A DNA stretch of 33,947 nt from CAZJHX01 sp964545715 (GTDB lineage Bacteria > Myxococcota_A > UBA9042 > GCA-2863065), in contig CAZJHX010000118.1 of NCBI GenBank assembly GCA_964545715.1, positions 1-33,947 on the forward strand. Reading direction: 5' to 3'. The position numbers and the translations under genes were made by a program. The notes below the pieces were generated by a model. The model saw nothing but the letters and a program-made list of their open reading frames with translations, was not told the origin of the DNA and searched no databases. Of this stretch, positions 22,490 through 31,408 are shown piece by piece; the stretch's first letter is position 1; each line of letters starts with the position of its first letter.

Positions 22490-23971
22490 TTATTGAAGGG
22501 CTTCGGGGCTGGGCAACATGTTGCGCAACATGTCCGCTACAAGTCTTGGGCCCTCGATGGTCACCCGCAATCCGGTCGGATCGGCGTGCTCAAAGGTCAG
22601 CGTCCAATCGTTGAGCCGACAGATCTCATGAACGATAGCAAGTCCCAGGCCACGTCCGGTCGGCGTCCGCGTGCGCGCGTCATCGGTCCGAAAGCGCCGG
22701 TCGGTCAGGTGCGCCAGGTCCTCGTCCGAGACGCCCGGGCCGTCGTCCTGCACCACGATTCTGAAGCGGGGCGCCTCGCCGTGATCGTCTGCGGCGTGGT
22801 GGTGCAGCTGCTCGATAAGCAGGATCACCTGGCATCCGTCGCCGCTGTGCATCACGCCGTTCTGCGCCAGGTTGCTGATCACCTGCTCGGCCATCGTCTC
22901 GTCACAGACCACCGTGGTCGGGGAGTCCGGCCACGCGGCTTCGACGGCCACTCCGCGCTGCCGTCCCACCAGACGATAGCGGCGGGCGACGCGCTGTAGG
23001 ACGCCGTTCATGTCCACGGTTGTGGTGGCCATGGCCTCGGGCACCTGCAGCTGCTCCTCAAAGCGGCAGTTCAGGTAGAGGTTCTGCGTCAGCTGGTCCA
23101 GGTAGACCGCGTCCTCCAGCGCCCCCGCCAAACCGTCGCGCAGCGCGGCCGGATCGTCCTCGCCGATGAGGGATTCGATCGCCATGAACAGCGACGTGAG
23201 CGGGGTCTTGAGGTCGTGCGCCACGTCGCTGAGGTGCCGCTCCAGCGCCTCCTGGCGCGACAGCAGCAGCCGCCGATCCGCCAGGATGCGGGCGTGCGCG
23301 GTCGCCAGCGACTCGTTGACCACCGCGATCTCATCGTCGCGGGCGCTGCACCTCCAGGCGCGCGGGGCCGCCGGCTCGTCTGGCTGCCATTCGGTCTCGG
23401 AGCCCACCGTTTTGGCCGCCGCGGCGACGCGCTTGAGGCGCTGGAACATCGGTCGAGTAATGACGACGATGGCCACAAAACCGGCCAGCGCGGCCCCGGT
23501 TGCGACCGCCAGAAGCATGACCCACAGCGCGCCCAGGCGCATGGCGGGCATCGCAGGCCAGCGCGCATAGTAGATGCTGCATGGGCCGGCGCCGCCCATG
23601 TCCGCGATGTAGGCCCCGCCGCCCATCTCGCCGAAGTAGATCTTGTGGCCCATCTCTTTGCCGGAGCGCAGGGCCTCGATCAGCTTGGGATCGACGTCGG
23701 GCACGTCCGGGCCTTGCGCCAGTAGCGCCTCGCGCTCATAGAAGCCGACCTTGCCGTTGTGGGGCGTGGTCCAGCGCCACTTTTCGGGGTTCTCGCCGCA
23801 GGTGGACCCCATCTCGGAGTTCATCAGCCCGCGCAGGCCGTCGGCGGCCAGGAGCTCACTGGGGTGCTGCGGGTTCAAAAACGTGGCGAAGACCGCGCCG
23901 GCCACGCCGAGCACCGCGCACAGAATGCACGTGCCGACGATGCGGCCCATCATGCTGCGGGCGAGGTTCAT
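22490..23971 (-). CDS. Membrane sensor histidine kinase, 493 aa
   Basis: Two transmembrane helices (10-31, 147-171) flank a periplasmic sensor (about 36-143) that has two Cys (C58, C131) possibly bridged and a Met/Gly-rich stretch (GEMGGGAYIADMGGAG). A HAMP-like linker leads to HisKA with H252 in LSDVAHDLKTPLTSL and a HATPase domain with N-box NLAQNGVMHS, QDDGPGV and GRGLGLAIVHEI. The N-box has NLAQNGV in place of the usual NLL.NA. ATG at 23971 overlaps the regulator stop by 4 nt (ATGA) and has GAGGAG 8 nt upstream. It partners the OmpR-type regulator at 23968 and is divergent from a copper-monooxygenase-like gene, so a redox or metal signal is conceivable. Confidence 0.9.
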   Translation of the reverse strand: MNLARSMMGRIVGTCILCAVLGVAGAVFATFLNPQHPSELLAADGLRGLMNSEMGSTCGENPEKWRWTTPHNGKVGFYEREALLAQGPDVPDVDPKLIEALRSGKEMGHKIYFGEMGGGAYIADMGGAGPCSIYYARWPAMPAMRLGALWVMLLAVATGAALAGFVAIVVITRPMFQRLKRVAAAAKTVGSETEWQPDEPAAPRAWRCSARDDEIAVVNESLATAHARILADRRLLLSRQEALERHLSDVAHDLKTPLTSLFMAIESLIGEDDPAALRDGLAGALEDAVYLDQLTQNLYLNCRFEEQLQVPEAMATTTVDMNGVLQRVARRYRLVGRQRGVAVEAAWPDSPTTVVCDETMAEQVISNLAQNGVMHSGDGCQVILLIEQLHHHAADDHGEAPRFRIVVQDDGPGVSDEDLAHLTDRRFRTDDARTRTPTGRGLGLAIVHEICRLNDWTLTFEHADPTGLRVTIEGPRLVADMLRNMLPSPEALQ

Positions 23972-24657
23972 CGAGCGCACTCCTCGTCAAAGCGGTAGCC
24001 CAGGCCACGAATGGTGACGATGTGGGCGGCTGCGTCCGTGCCGATCTTCTGGCGGATGCGCGAGATGTGCACGTCGATGACGCGCGGATTGCGGTCGTCC
24101 AGGGCGGAGAGTGTCGCGTTGACCAGGGTGCTGCGCTGCACCGCGCGCCCGGGGCGGCTGGTGAGGTACAGCAAGATGTCCAGCTCGTGGCGGGTCATGT
24201 CGCACAAGGCGCCGCCGACCCGCACGGCGCGGGCCTCGGGATCGATGGCCACGTCCCCAAAGCAGATGGTCGGCGCCTCGACGTTTTTGGCGGGCAGCCG
24301 CACCCGAATCCGGGCGACCAGCTCTTCTATGAAGTACGGCTTGGTCATGAAGTCGGTGGCGCCCAGCTCAAAGCTCTTGAGGCGGTCGCTCAGCTCGCGC
24401 TTTGCCGTCAGCACGATGACCGGCACCTCAGACACCTCGCGCAGCAGCTCCAGCACGTCGAAGCCGTTGAGCCCGGGCAGCATCAAATCGAGCACGACCA
24501 GATCCGGCTTGAGCGCCAGCACCCGCTCGCGCACGCCGTCGCCCGAGACCATGAGCTCCACACCGTAGCCGATGCGCTTCAGTCCCCGGACCAGGTGCCC
24601 CGCGATCGAGGGATCGTCCTCGACCACCAGCAGCATCCCTTGATGTGCGTCGCTCAT
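23968..24657 (-). CDS. OmpR/PhoB-family response regulator, 229 aa
   Basis: Receiver (about 7-120) with VVEDD pocket, D57 in LVVLDLMLPGLNGFD, VLTAKRE and Lys in FMTKPY; then a winged-helix DNA-binding domain (about 130-227) with the family landmarks VRVGGALCDMTRHELDILLYL, RSTLVNATL, RVIDVHISRIRQKIG and TIRGLGYRFD. It binds direct repeats as a dimer; 11-bp spaced CTnAAC repeats at 24712-24728 in the divergent promoter region are a candidate site. ATG at 24657 is preferred, with a TTG at 24669 possible. First gene of an operon with its kinase. Confidence 0.92.
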   Translation of the reverse strand: MSDAHQGMLLVVEDDPSIAGHLVRGLKRIGYGVELMVSGDGVRERVLALKPDLVVLDLMLPGLNGFDVLELLREVSEVPVIVLTAKRELSDRLKSFELGATDFMTKPYFIEELVARIRVRLPAKNVEAPTICFGDVAIDPEARAVRVGGALCDMTRHELDILLYLTSRPGRAVQRSTLVNATLSALDDRNPRVIDVHISRIRQKIGTDAAAHIVTIRGLGYRFDEECAR

Positions 24658-24711
24658 CACGAAAACCAATTAACCATAGACAGCGCACCAATTGTGCCCG
24701 TCCTGGCCAAT

Positions 24712-24728
24712 CTTAACCAAAGCTAAAC
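24712..24728 (+). promoter_or_regulatory. 11-bp direct repeat, candidate OmpR-family regulator site
   Basis: CTTAAC (24712-24717) and CTAAAC (24723-24728) recur with an 11-bp period, the spacing used by PhoB/OmpR-type dimers. A further TTAACC occurs at 24670-24675 near the regulator start. The repeats stand about 45 bp upstream of the ATG at 24770 and could govern both divergent genes. Confidence 0.35.
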
Positions 24729-24769
24729 ATTCAACTCCTAGGGTTTGTCTCGCAAGGAGGATGCTCACC

Positions 24770-26497
24770 ATGAAACGAACCCCAGTCCTGTTGATCTCTG
24801 TTGTTGTTGCTGCGTGCGGTGCTGAGACCGCCGACGTGGATGTTGCCGGCGCCCCCGAGGTGACCACCCCGGTCGTCGAGAAGTCCGCGCTGACCTATCA
24901 CACAGACATTCGCCCGATCGTGCAGAAGCACTGCGCGGGCTGTCACGCCGCCGGTCAAATCGGGCCGTTCGCGCTGAATGACTATGAGTCCGTCGCCGCG
25001 ATGGCCGACGTCGCGTTGGGCGCCATCGATGGCGGTCGAATGCCTCCCTGGATGCCCGACCCGGACTGCCACACGTTTGAGGACGAGCGCCTGATGCCCG
25101 CTGAGGACGTCGAGCTGCTGCGGCAGTGGATCGCGGAGGGAAAGCGCGAAGGCGAGCCGTCGCTGGGCCAGGAGGAGGCGCCCGCGCAAGTGGCGTTCGA
25201 GCCCACCGTGACCACGCGAATTCGGGACCCGTACCTGCCCGACGGCAACATGCCGGATGACTATCGCTGCTTCATCATGGACGTCGAATTTGACCAGGAC
25301 TCCTACGTGCTGGCCGCGCAGGTCGTGCCCGACGCCGGAATTCTGGTCCATCACGTGCTCGTCTATGCGTTTGACCCCGACATGGTCGACATGGTCGAGC
25401 AGGCGGACGCCGAGGAAGAGGGCCCGGGCTACACGTGCTTTGGCGCCCCGTTTCCGGGGGCCGACGGGCTGGTCGGCGGCAACGCGATCCAGCAGCTGCA
25501 GCAGATGGGCGACGGCGGCGTGCGCTTTCCCAGCCAGATCGCCGGTTGGGTCCCCGGAGCGCTGCCCAGTCGCGCCAACCCGGGCGAGGGCAAGCGGATC
25601 CTTGCGGGCTCCAAGCTGGTCATGCAGGTTCACTACAACCTGTTGACCAACCTGCCGTCCCCCGATCAGACCGAGGTGCAGCTGGTCCTGACCGACGAGC
25701 AGCCGGAGTACCTGACGGACACCGTGCCGGTCGCCATCCTGGACTTCGAGGTGGAGCCCGGTGACCCCGACGCGCCGCAGTCCCGCGTTTTCACGAACTA
25801 CAAGAGCGAGCCCATGGTCATTCGCGCCGCCACGCCGCACATGCACCTGCTGGGCAGCGCCTTCAACGTGGAGGTGCTGCGTGAGGACGGCTCCGAGGAG
25901 TGCCTGGTCGACATCCCGCAGTGGGACTTCAACTGGCAGCAGCAATACAACCTGCCGATCGGCGAATACGTCGTCGTCCAGCCCGGCGAGCAGTTCCGGC
26001 TGACGTGCACGTATGACAACTCGGCAGCCAACCAGCCGGTGATCAACGGCGAGCAGGTCGAGCCCGGAAAGGTCGGCTGGGGCGAGGGCACGCTGGACGA
26101 GATGTGCCTGCTGTACTTCGAATTGGTCGAGCCCTGGGCCCCGCCGGTCGTCCACGGCGGCGCGGCTTGCGCGGGCACCGAGACGTGCGTGGCCGAGTGC
26201 GGTGACGACCCGTCCCTGGACTGCGTCTTCAGCTGCGAGCAGAGCGACATGGCCTGCAACGCCTGCAACCTGCAGAGCCTGGTCAGCTGCGCCGCGCCGT
26301 GCATCCCCAAGGCGATGCCCATGCAGGCGTGCATTCAGAGCTGCATGATGCAGACCGCGACCCTGGGCGGCAGCTTCGGCAAGTGCATGGAGTCTGAGTG
26401 CGGCGACCAATACGCCGACATCCTCAGCTGCATGGACCCCCTGGTCGCCGACGGCAAATGCGAGTCCGAGCTGACCGGCTGCGGTGTCGAATTCTAG
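24770..26497 (+). CDS. Lipoprotein with cytochrome c motif, copper type II monooxygenase-like domain and Cys-rich tail, 575 aa
   Basis: A lipoprotein signal ends VVVAAC (C16). Residues 42-140 hold a single c-type haem motif CAGCH (55-59) with a candidate distal Met in GGRMPPW (M91). The central part resembles peptidylglycine/dopamine-monooxygenase-like Cu domains: ILVHHVLVYAF (first copper His pair), MQVHYN, TPHMHLLG (HxH) and a Met in GTLDEMCLLYFEL. The last about 110 residues are a Cys-rich module with regular CxxxC-like spacing (ETCVAECG, DCVFSCE, ACNACN, SCAAPC, ACIQSC), common at the ends of Myxococcota surface lipoproteins. Probable outer-membrane or surface redox enzyme using electrons via its own haem; substrate unknown. 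ATG at 24770 has AAGGAGG 9 nt upstream. Confidence 0.82.
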   Translation: MKRTPVLLISVVVAACGAETADVDVAGAPEVTTPVVEKSALTYHTDIRPIVQKHCAGCHAAGQIGPFALNDYESVAAMADVALGAIDGGRMPPWMPDPDCHTFEDERLMPAEDVELLRQWIAEGKREGEPSLGQEEAPAQVAFEPTVTTRIRDPYLPDGNMPDDYRCFIMDVEFDQDSYVLAAQVVPDAGILVHHVLVYAFDPDMVDMVEQADAEEEGPGYTCFGAPFPGADGLVGGNAIQQLQQMGDGGVRFPSQIAGWVPGALPSRANPGEGKRILAGSKLVMQVHYNLLTNLPSPDQTEVQLVLTDEQPEYLTDTVPVAILDFEVEPGDPDAPQSRVFTNYKSEPMVIRAATPHMHLLGSAFNVEVLREDGSEECLVDIPQWDFNWQQQYNLPIGEYVVVQPGEQFRLTCTYDNSAANQPVINGEQVEPGKVGWGEGTLDEMCLLYFELVEPWAPPVVHGGAACAGTETCVAECGDDPSLDCVFSCEQSDMACNACNLQSLVSCAAPCIPKAMPMQACIQSCMMQTATLGGSFGKCMESECGDQYADILSCMDPLVADGKCESELTGCGVEF

Positions 26498-26505
26498 ATA
26501 CGCTC

Positions 26506-26529
26506 CGGACCCCATCCTAAGGTGGTCCG
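26506..26529 (+). promoter_or_regulatory. Hairpin enclosing the ribosome site of the DapB-like gene
   Basis: CGGACC (26506-26511) pairs with GGTCCG (26524-26529), ending directly at the ATG at 26530. The probable ribosome site AAGGTGG (26519-26525) lies partly in the loop and partly in the 3' arm, so folding would limit initiation. A 6-bp stem with a 12-nt loop; it may only be a weak translational brake between two cotranscribed genes. Confidence 0.35.
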
Positions 26530-27522
26530 ATGAGCCGGAAACCCTCCATCGTCTACCTGGGGCTGGGCGCTCTGGGCCGCATGATCGTGGCCGACCTCGC
26601 CAAGCGGGATCTCGTCACCATCGCCGCCGCGGTCGACCCGCTGCCCACGCTGGCCGGTCGGTCCCTGGCAGATGTCGTACCCGGCGCCCCCGCCATCCCC
26701 ATCGTCGCTTCTCTCGACGCGGTCGATCTCTCGGCCATTGACGCCGCTATCGTCACGACCGCGTCCTACGTCGACGCCTGCATGCCGACATTTCGCACGC
26801 TGCTGGCCGCCGGCTGTTCGATCGTCAGCACCTGTGAGGAGCTGACCTGGCCCTGGCTGAAGCACGCGGGCCTCGCCGACGAGCTGGACGCGCTGGCAAA
26901 AGCCAACAACGCCGCAATTCTCGGCACGGGCGTCAACCCCGGCTTCATGATGGACACCATCCCGGTCGCCGTCACCAGCGTGTGTACGTCGGTGAACTCG
27001 ATCCTCGTGGAGCGCATCCAGAACGCCACGCCGCGCCGCATCCCGTTTCAGCGGAAGATCGGCGTTGCCATGTCGGAGGACGCGTTCGCGCAGGGGAAGC
27101 TGGAGCGCTCGATGGGCCACGCCGGCCTGGGCGAGTCCCTGCAGTTCGTCGCCAACCGCCTGAACTTCACGCTGGAGCGGTGGGACGAAGACTTTGACCC
27201 GGTGCGCGCCGAGCAGCCTATCGAGACCGCGCTGGGACCCCTGGCCGTCGGCGACATCAGCGGGGTGCGCCAGGTCGCCCGTGGCTATCAGGACGGGCGC
27301 TGTGTCATCGAGCTGGTTTTTCAGGCCGCGGTCGGCCAGGTCGATCCGCGAGACCGCGTCGTGGTCGACGGCACCCCGCCACTGGACATGACCGTGAAAA
27401 ACGGAGTGCACGGCGACACGGCCACCGTCGCGATTACCATCAACGCGCTGCGCCCCGTGCTGGAGGCCGCGCCGGGTCTGCACACCATGGCCACGGTCCC
27501 GGTTCCCGGCTGCTGGCGCTAG
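26530..27522 (+). CDS. DapB-like / 2,4-diaminopentanoate dehydrogenase-like NAD(P)-dependent oxidoreductase, 330 aa
   Basis: A Rossmann fold opens with VYLGLGALGRMIVADLAKR and AAAVDP, then AAIVTTASY and STCEELTWPW, and the substrate-side motif GTGVNPGFMMD typical of the dihydrodipicolinate-reductase-like group that acts on amino-substituted acids (diaminopentanoate dehydrogenase, ORD). True DapB is about 270 aa and carries a different catalytic His-Lys motif, so this is a paralogue, not lysine biosynthesis. It lies 32 nt after the copper lipoprotein and may be cotranscribed. Its TAG stop overlaps the TAG of the minus-strand OMP gene on the same CTAG. Confidence 0.8.
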   Translation: MSRKPSIVYLGLGALGRMIVADLAKRDLVTIAAAVDPLPTLAGRSLADVVPGAPAIPIVASLDAVDLSAIDAAIVTTASYVDACMPTFRTLLAAGCSIVSTCEELTWPWLKHAGLADELDALAKANNAAILGTGVNPGFMMDTIPVAVTSVCTSVNSILVERIQNATPRRIPFQRKIGVAMSEDAFAQGKLERSMGHAGLGESLQFVANRLNFTLERWDEDFDPVRAEQPIETALGPLAVGDISGVRQVARGYQDGRCVIELVFQAAVGQVDPRDRVVVDGTPPLDMTVKNGVHGDTATVAITINALRPVLEAAPGLHTMATVPVPGCWR

Positions 27523-28712
27523 TGCCAGAAGCCGATGCCTAAGAGCAAGTTCAGGTAGTCCCGCGAGTAGTCCACGGTCGTGGCGAAGCGCAGCTGCCAG
27601 TACCAGACCGGAAACAGGCGCACCTCCAAGCCGTGCGTGCCGTGAAGGCGCGTCTCGCCTGACTCGAAGCGGCTGGGCTCCACAAACATGCCTGACCGCA
27701 GCTTCAGCCGGTCGTGAAACACCTCGCTCTCGACCCCCAACCGCCACGAGACGGTGACGTGGCCCCCCGCCAGATCCAGCTGCTGCGCTGTGAAGCCCTC
27801 CAGGCCCGTAGCCCGGTCCGAGGACGGCGCGTCCACGACCACATCGGTAGACAGCAGCAGGTACCGGCGGTCAGCGGGCTTGTACGGCTCGCGACGATTC
27901 GCCTGCCAGTCGATGTTGTATTCGGTGTCGCCAAACGGGATGTACCAGCTGAAGCCGGTGCTGAACCGCAGCGGCCGGCGCGCGCCCTCAGGCAGGATCA
28001 ACCCTGTCGCCTTTTCGTCGTCGCTGTCCTTTTGAAAGAAGCGCACCGGGGCCGTGATGCTGGCGCCCACGCGCCACGGCTGGTGCGTGGGCCGGCCGAC
28101 CGCGCCCAGGGTGATCGTTGCGCCCTGATACTGCACTGCCGGAACGACAGCCTGGCCCTCGGCCTTCACCCCCGTCGACAGCGACAACCCCACCAGTGAT
28201 GCGCCCAGAGTCAGCTGGCTGTCCAGCATCGAGAAGCCGTATCCCAGGACGACCTCGCCCGTCTGCACCTGGACCTTGTCGGCTCCGTCGGGGTTGGGGA
28301 TCGTGTACTGGTGCAGCGTCAGCCCCAGCCCGAAGCCGTGCTCTTTGATCTGCACGTTGAAGCCGAAGCGAAAGATGCCCAGCTGGCCGGTGTTCACCTG
28401 ATTGGCGCCGTTGTTCTCCAGGTCGTCGTTGCCGCCCAGGCCCAGGATCATCCAGTCCAGGTGCCAGTCCCAGTCCCACTTATCGATGCTGTGCGGGTGC
28501 CGGATGCCGAACGACGCGGGGTTGAAGTCCATGCTGCCGCTGCCCTCGGCGATGGACGTGTACGCGCCCGCCATCCCCACGATGCGATGGTTGCCCAGCA
28601 GCAGCGTGACCGGCACCTCCACGTCGTAGTCCCGCGCGGTGATCGGCTCGCCCGCCGCGGCCACGGTCGGGAGCAGGGTCGCCAGGGCCGCCGCTACAGC
28701 CGTGAGGCGCAT
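27519..28712 (-). CDS. FadL/OmpP1-like outer-membrane beta-barrel protein, 397 aa
   Basis: A signal peptide (1-20, ending VAAAG) precedes the FadL-family opening VGMAGAYTSIAEGSGSMDFNPA, and then a barrel of alternating strands (LGIFRFGFNVQI, GFGLGLTLHQY, GEVVLGYGFSML, LTLGASLVGLSLS, WRVGASITAPV, VTVSWRLGVESEV) closing with LLLGIGFWH. The family transports long-chain fatty acids and other hydrophobic compounds across the outer membrane. ATG at 28712 overlaps the preceding kinase gene by 19 nt, so it is the last gene of the activator-kinase operon. GGAG lies about 12 nt before the ATG. Confidence 0.75.
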   Translation of the reverse strand: MRLTAVAAALATLLPTVAAAGEPITARDYDVEVPVTLLLGNHRIVGMAGAYTSIAEGSGSMDFNPASFGIRHPHSIDKWDWDWHLDWMILGLGGNDDLENNGANQVNTGQLGIFRFGFNVQIKEHGFGLGLTLHQYTIPNPDGADKVQVQTGEVVLGYGFSMLDSQLTLGASLVGLSLSTGVKAEGQAVVPAVQYQGATITLGAVGRPTHQPWRVGASITAPVRFFQKDSDDEKATGLILPEGARRPLRFSTGFSWYIPFGDTEYNIDWQANRREPYKPADRRYLLLSTDVVVDAPSSDRATGLEGFTAQQLDLAGGHVTVSWRLGVESEVFHDRLKLRSGMFVEPSRFESGETRLHGTHGLEVRLFPVWYWQLRFATTVDYSRDYLNLLLGIGFWH

Positions 28713-31408
28713 ATGGACAGGTGCTCCAGCATCTCGGCCGCCGCTACGGTGTCGCCCAGCTCAGCATGTAGCGCCTGCGCGCGGCTCGCGTACTCCATGC
28801 CCTCGCGGTAGTTTCCGGCCTCCTCGTGAGCCACCGCCAGCAGGTGCAGCGCGCGGGCCACGGTTGGCTGAGCGTCGCCCGCTTCGGCTTCGGCCAGCGC
28901 GGCCTTGGCCTCGGTCAGCGCCTCGTCCGTCTCGCCCATGGCCAGCAGCACACGCTGGACCAGCTCCAGCCGCACCGTCGCCGCCTCTGCGGTTTTGCCT
29001 AGCATCTTCAGCGTGGTCCGGTACAGGCGCTCCGCCTCCTCACCCGCGTATCGCTCGGCCGTTGCCCGCGCCGCGGTCAGGTAGCACCGCACGGCTCGCT
29101 TGATGTCGCCCGCCTGCTCCCAGTGTCGTCCCAGCGCCGCGTGTCGCTTGTCCGGGCGCTCCTCCAACGTCTCAGCGACGCTGCGGTGCAGCGCCACCCG
29201 ATACTCCTGGCTGAGTCGTGCGTACGCCACCTCCCGGATCTTAGCGTGCTTGAAGGCGATGCGCTCGGCGTCCCAATGCTCCATGAACTGACGCCGGATC
29301 ACCTCCTGAATCGCGTCGAGGAACTCGTCCGGCTGCAGCGCAGTCACTGCCTCCAGCAACGACACGTGCGACACGCGTCCGACCACCGCGGCCGCCGTCA
29401 ACAGACGTCGTCCGTGGTGTGACAGATCGTCCAGCCGGCGCCCGATCAGCTCCTTCATGCCGCGCGGCAGCGACAGCGCGGCCAACGGCTCCGCCTTGGG
29501 ATTGGTCAGCTCCGGCGCACGCCACCGCCCGTGCTGGTCGCGGCGCAGGATCCGCTCATCCAGCGCCGCCTGCAGGTACTCGCCCACAAAGAACGGGTTG
29601 CCCTCCGACTGCCGCGCCAGAAAGGACACCAGCGACGCCGGCGGGTCGCTCAGCGCCAGCATGTCCGCCACCATCGACCGCACCTCGCGCTCCGACAGCC
29701 GCTCGATCTGCATCGTGTGGATGCCGCTGGCGTCGATCTCACGCAGCGACTGCGGCGCCTCTTCGCTGCGCCACGTGGCGATCAGCAGGACTGGCAGGCG
29801 CTTTCCGTGTCCCGTCTGGACCAGATACCGCACAAAGCCCAGTGTGAGCTCGTCCGCCCACTGCAGGTCGTCGATCGCCAGCAACGCCGGCCGCTTGCGG
29901 GTCAGCACTGTCAGCGTCTGCTCCACGCTGGCGTACAGGCGGTGGCGCGCCTGCTGTGGCGACACCGTCCCGGCCAACATCAGCGGTCCTGTCACGTCCA
30001 CCAGCGACGGCTCGTACAGCGCCAGCAGCTGGGCCTGCTCCTTCAGCAGGTCCTCCAGCTCCTTGTTCTCTCCGCGCCGGCACTGATCCGCCACCATCTG
30101 CAGCAGCGGTCGCAGCGGCTCCAGCGGGCGACTGCGGGTCGACGCCGCTACATCCGGGTCAGACGGCGACGGGCACTGACACGCAAACACCCGCACCCCA
30201 CGCCGCCGCGCATCCGAACACAGCTCCAGCAGCAGACGCGTCTTGCCGACCCCCGACTCACCGATCACAAACGCCGCGCTGCCGACGTTGTTTTCCAACT
30301 CCTCCAGCCGCGCCGCCAGGTCCTTCAGCTCGTGCGCGCGCCCGACAAAGGCGGGACGATATAGGTACGACCGCGCCTGCGGCAGCGTGTCCGACTCGGG
30401 GTGCGGGGCTCCGATCGTCTCCAGCGCGCTCGCCACATCGGCCGCGTGCCCCAGCCGCGCCCGCGGGTCCTTGGCCAGCAGCGTCATGATCAGCGCCTCC
30501 AGCCCCGGCAGCGCATCGGCGCGATCGGTCAGCTGCGACGGCGCGACCGGGTCCAGGCTGGTGTGTTGATAGCGCAGCACCGCCGCGTTCTCGCCGACAA
30601 ACGGCACGCGCCCGGTCACTATCTCGTAGAGGATGCAGCCTAGCGAATACAGGTCCGCGCGCGCATCCACCAACTCCCCGCTGGCCTGCTCCGGGGCGAT
30701 GTACGCGGCCGTTCCCGTCGCCGAATAGGGCGTGTCCAGGCTCTCCCGCGTCCTGAAGCGCGCCGCCAGGCCAAAGTCCACCAGCACCGGGCTGCCGTCG
30801 TCTCGCACGATGATGTTGGACGGCTTCAGATCCCGGTGCACGATGCCCTCGCCGTGCAGAAACGCCAGCACGTCACACAGCCGCCGAGCCACCGCGAGCC
30901 CCTTGTGCAGGTCCCAGGTAGGTAGCGGCCCCTGCGACAGAATCTCCGGCGGCGGAACGATGATCCCCGACGAAGACCGGCCCCAGACGCCCGACTGGTC
31001 GGCCTGGTCCGTCCACCAGCCCACGCCGTCCGGGTGAGTCTCCTCCACGGTGCTCAGGTTGTCCTCGTCGTGAATCGCGTGCGTCGCGTCATCCTGCGTC
31101 GTCAGATAGCGGCGCAGCGTCAGCCCCGGGACGATCTCCATCGCGTACCACGGTAGCCCCTCCTGCACGCCGTCTTCGATGATGCGCACGATCCCCGGAT
31201 GTCGAAGCTGCGCCAGCGCGTGGATCTCGCGTCGTAGGCTGGCCAGCAGTCCGCTCGAGGTCGGCTGAACCGTCTTGATCGCCACCATCGCGCCCGTGAC
31301 GGTGTGCACGCCGCGGTGCACCGTACCCATGCCGCCGCGGCCCAGCGGCTCATCCAGCCGATACAAGCCGACGTGTCTTAGCGGCGCATCCGCGACCGGC
31401 TCGGTCAC
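28694..31408 (-). CDS. Ser/Thr kinase - AAA ATPase - TPR multidomain signalling protein, 904 aa
   Basis: Kinase domain at about 13-330: LGRGGMGTVH, K45 in VAIKTV, HRDLKPSNI (191-199), DFGLA (211-215), TGTAAYIAPEQ. About 60 residues rich in Asp/Trp/Ser/Pro (103-165) are inserted before the catalytic helix, longer than usual. An AAA_16/STAND-like ATPase follows (FVGRAHEL, Walker A VIGESGVGKTR at 382-391, Walker B ALLAIDDLQWADE) and then TPR-like helices (about 740-900). This matches the large myxobacterial kinase-AAA-TPR class, but the TPR part is short and ends abruptly in the overlap with the OMP gene, so it may be truncated. The GTG start overlaps the activator stop by 4 nt (GTGA). Cytosolic sensor-kinase probably feeding the FHA activator. 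Confidence 0.9.
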   Translation of the reverse strand: MTEPVADAPLRHVGLYRLDEPLGRGGMGTVHRGVHTVTGAMVAIKTVQPTSSGLLASLRREIHALAQLRHPGIVRIIEDGVQEGLPWYAMEIVPGLTLRRYLTTQDDATHAIHDEDNLSTVEETHPDGVGWWTDQADQSGVWGRSSSGIIVPPPEILSQGPLPTWDLHKGLAVARRLCDVLAFLHGEGIVHRDLKPSNIIVRDDGSPVLVDFGLAARFRTRESLDTPYSATGTAAYIAPEQASGELVDARADLYSLGCILYEIVTGRVPFVGENAAVLRYQHTSLDPVAPSQLTDRADALPGLEALIMTLLAKDPRARLGHAADVASALETIGAPHPESDTLPQARSYLYRPAFVGRAHELKDLAARLEELENNVGSAAFVIGESGVGKTRLLLELCSDARRRGVRVFACQCPSPSDPDVAASTRSRPLEPLRPLLQMVADQCRRGENKELEDLLKEQAQLLALYEPSLVDVTGPLMLAGTVSPQQARHRLYASVEQTLTVLTRKRPALLAIDDLQWADELTLGFVRYLVQTGHGKRLPVLLIATWRSEEAPQSLREIDASGIHTMQIERLSEREVRSMVADMLALSDPPASLVSFLARQSEGNPFFVGEYLQAALDERILRRDQHGRWRAPELTNPKAEPLAALSLPRGMKELIGRRLDDLSHHGRRLLTAAAVVGRVSHVSLLEAVTALQPDEFLDAIQEVIRRQFMEHWDAERIAFKHAKIREVAYARLSQEYRVALHRSVAETLEERPDKRHAALGRHWEQAGDIKRAVRCYLTAARATAERYAGEEAERLYRTTLKMLGKTAEAATVRLELVQRVLLAMGETDEALTEAKAALAEAEAGDAQPTVARALHLLAVAHEEAGNYREGMEYASRAQALHAELGDTVAAAEMLEHLSICASRL

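Noticed and set aside
24731..26515. 594-codon minus-strand open frame opposite the copper lipoprotein
   Set aside because: Antisense of a gene with lipobox, haem motif and copper ligands. His/Val/Gln-rich shadow with no ribosome site.
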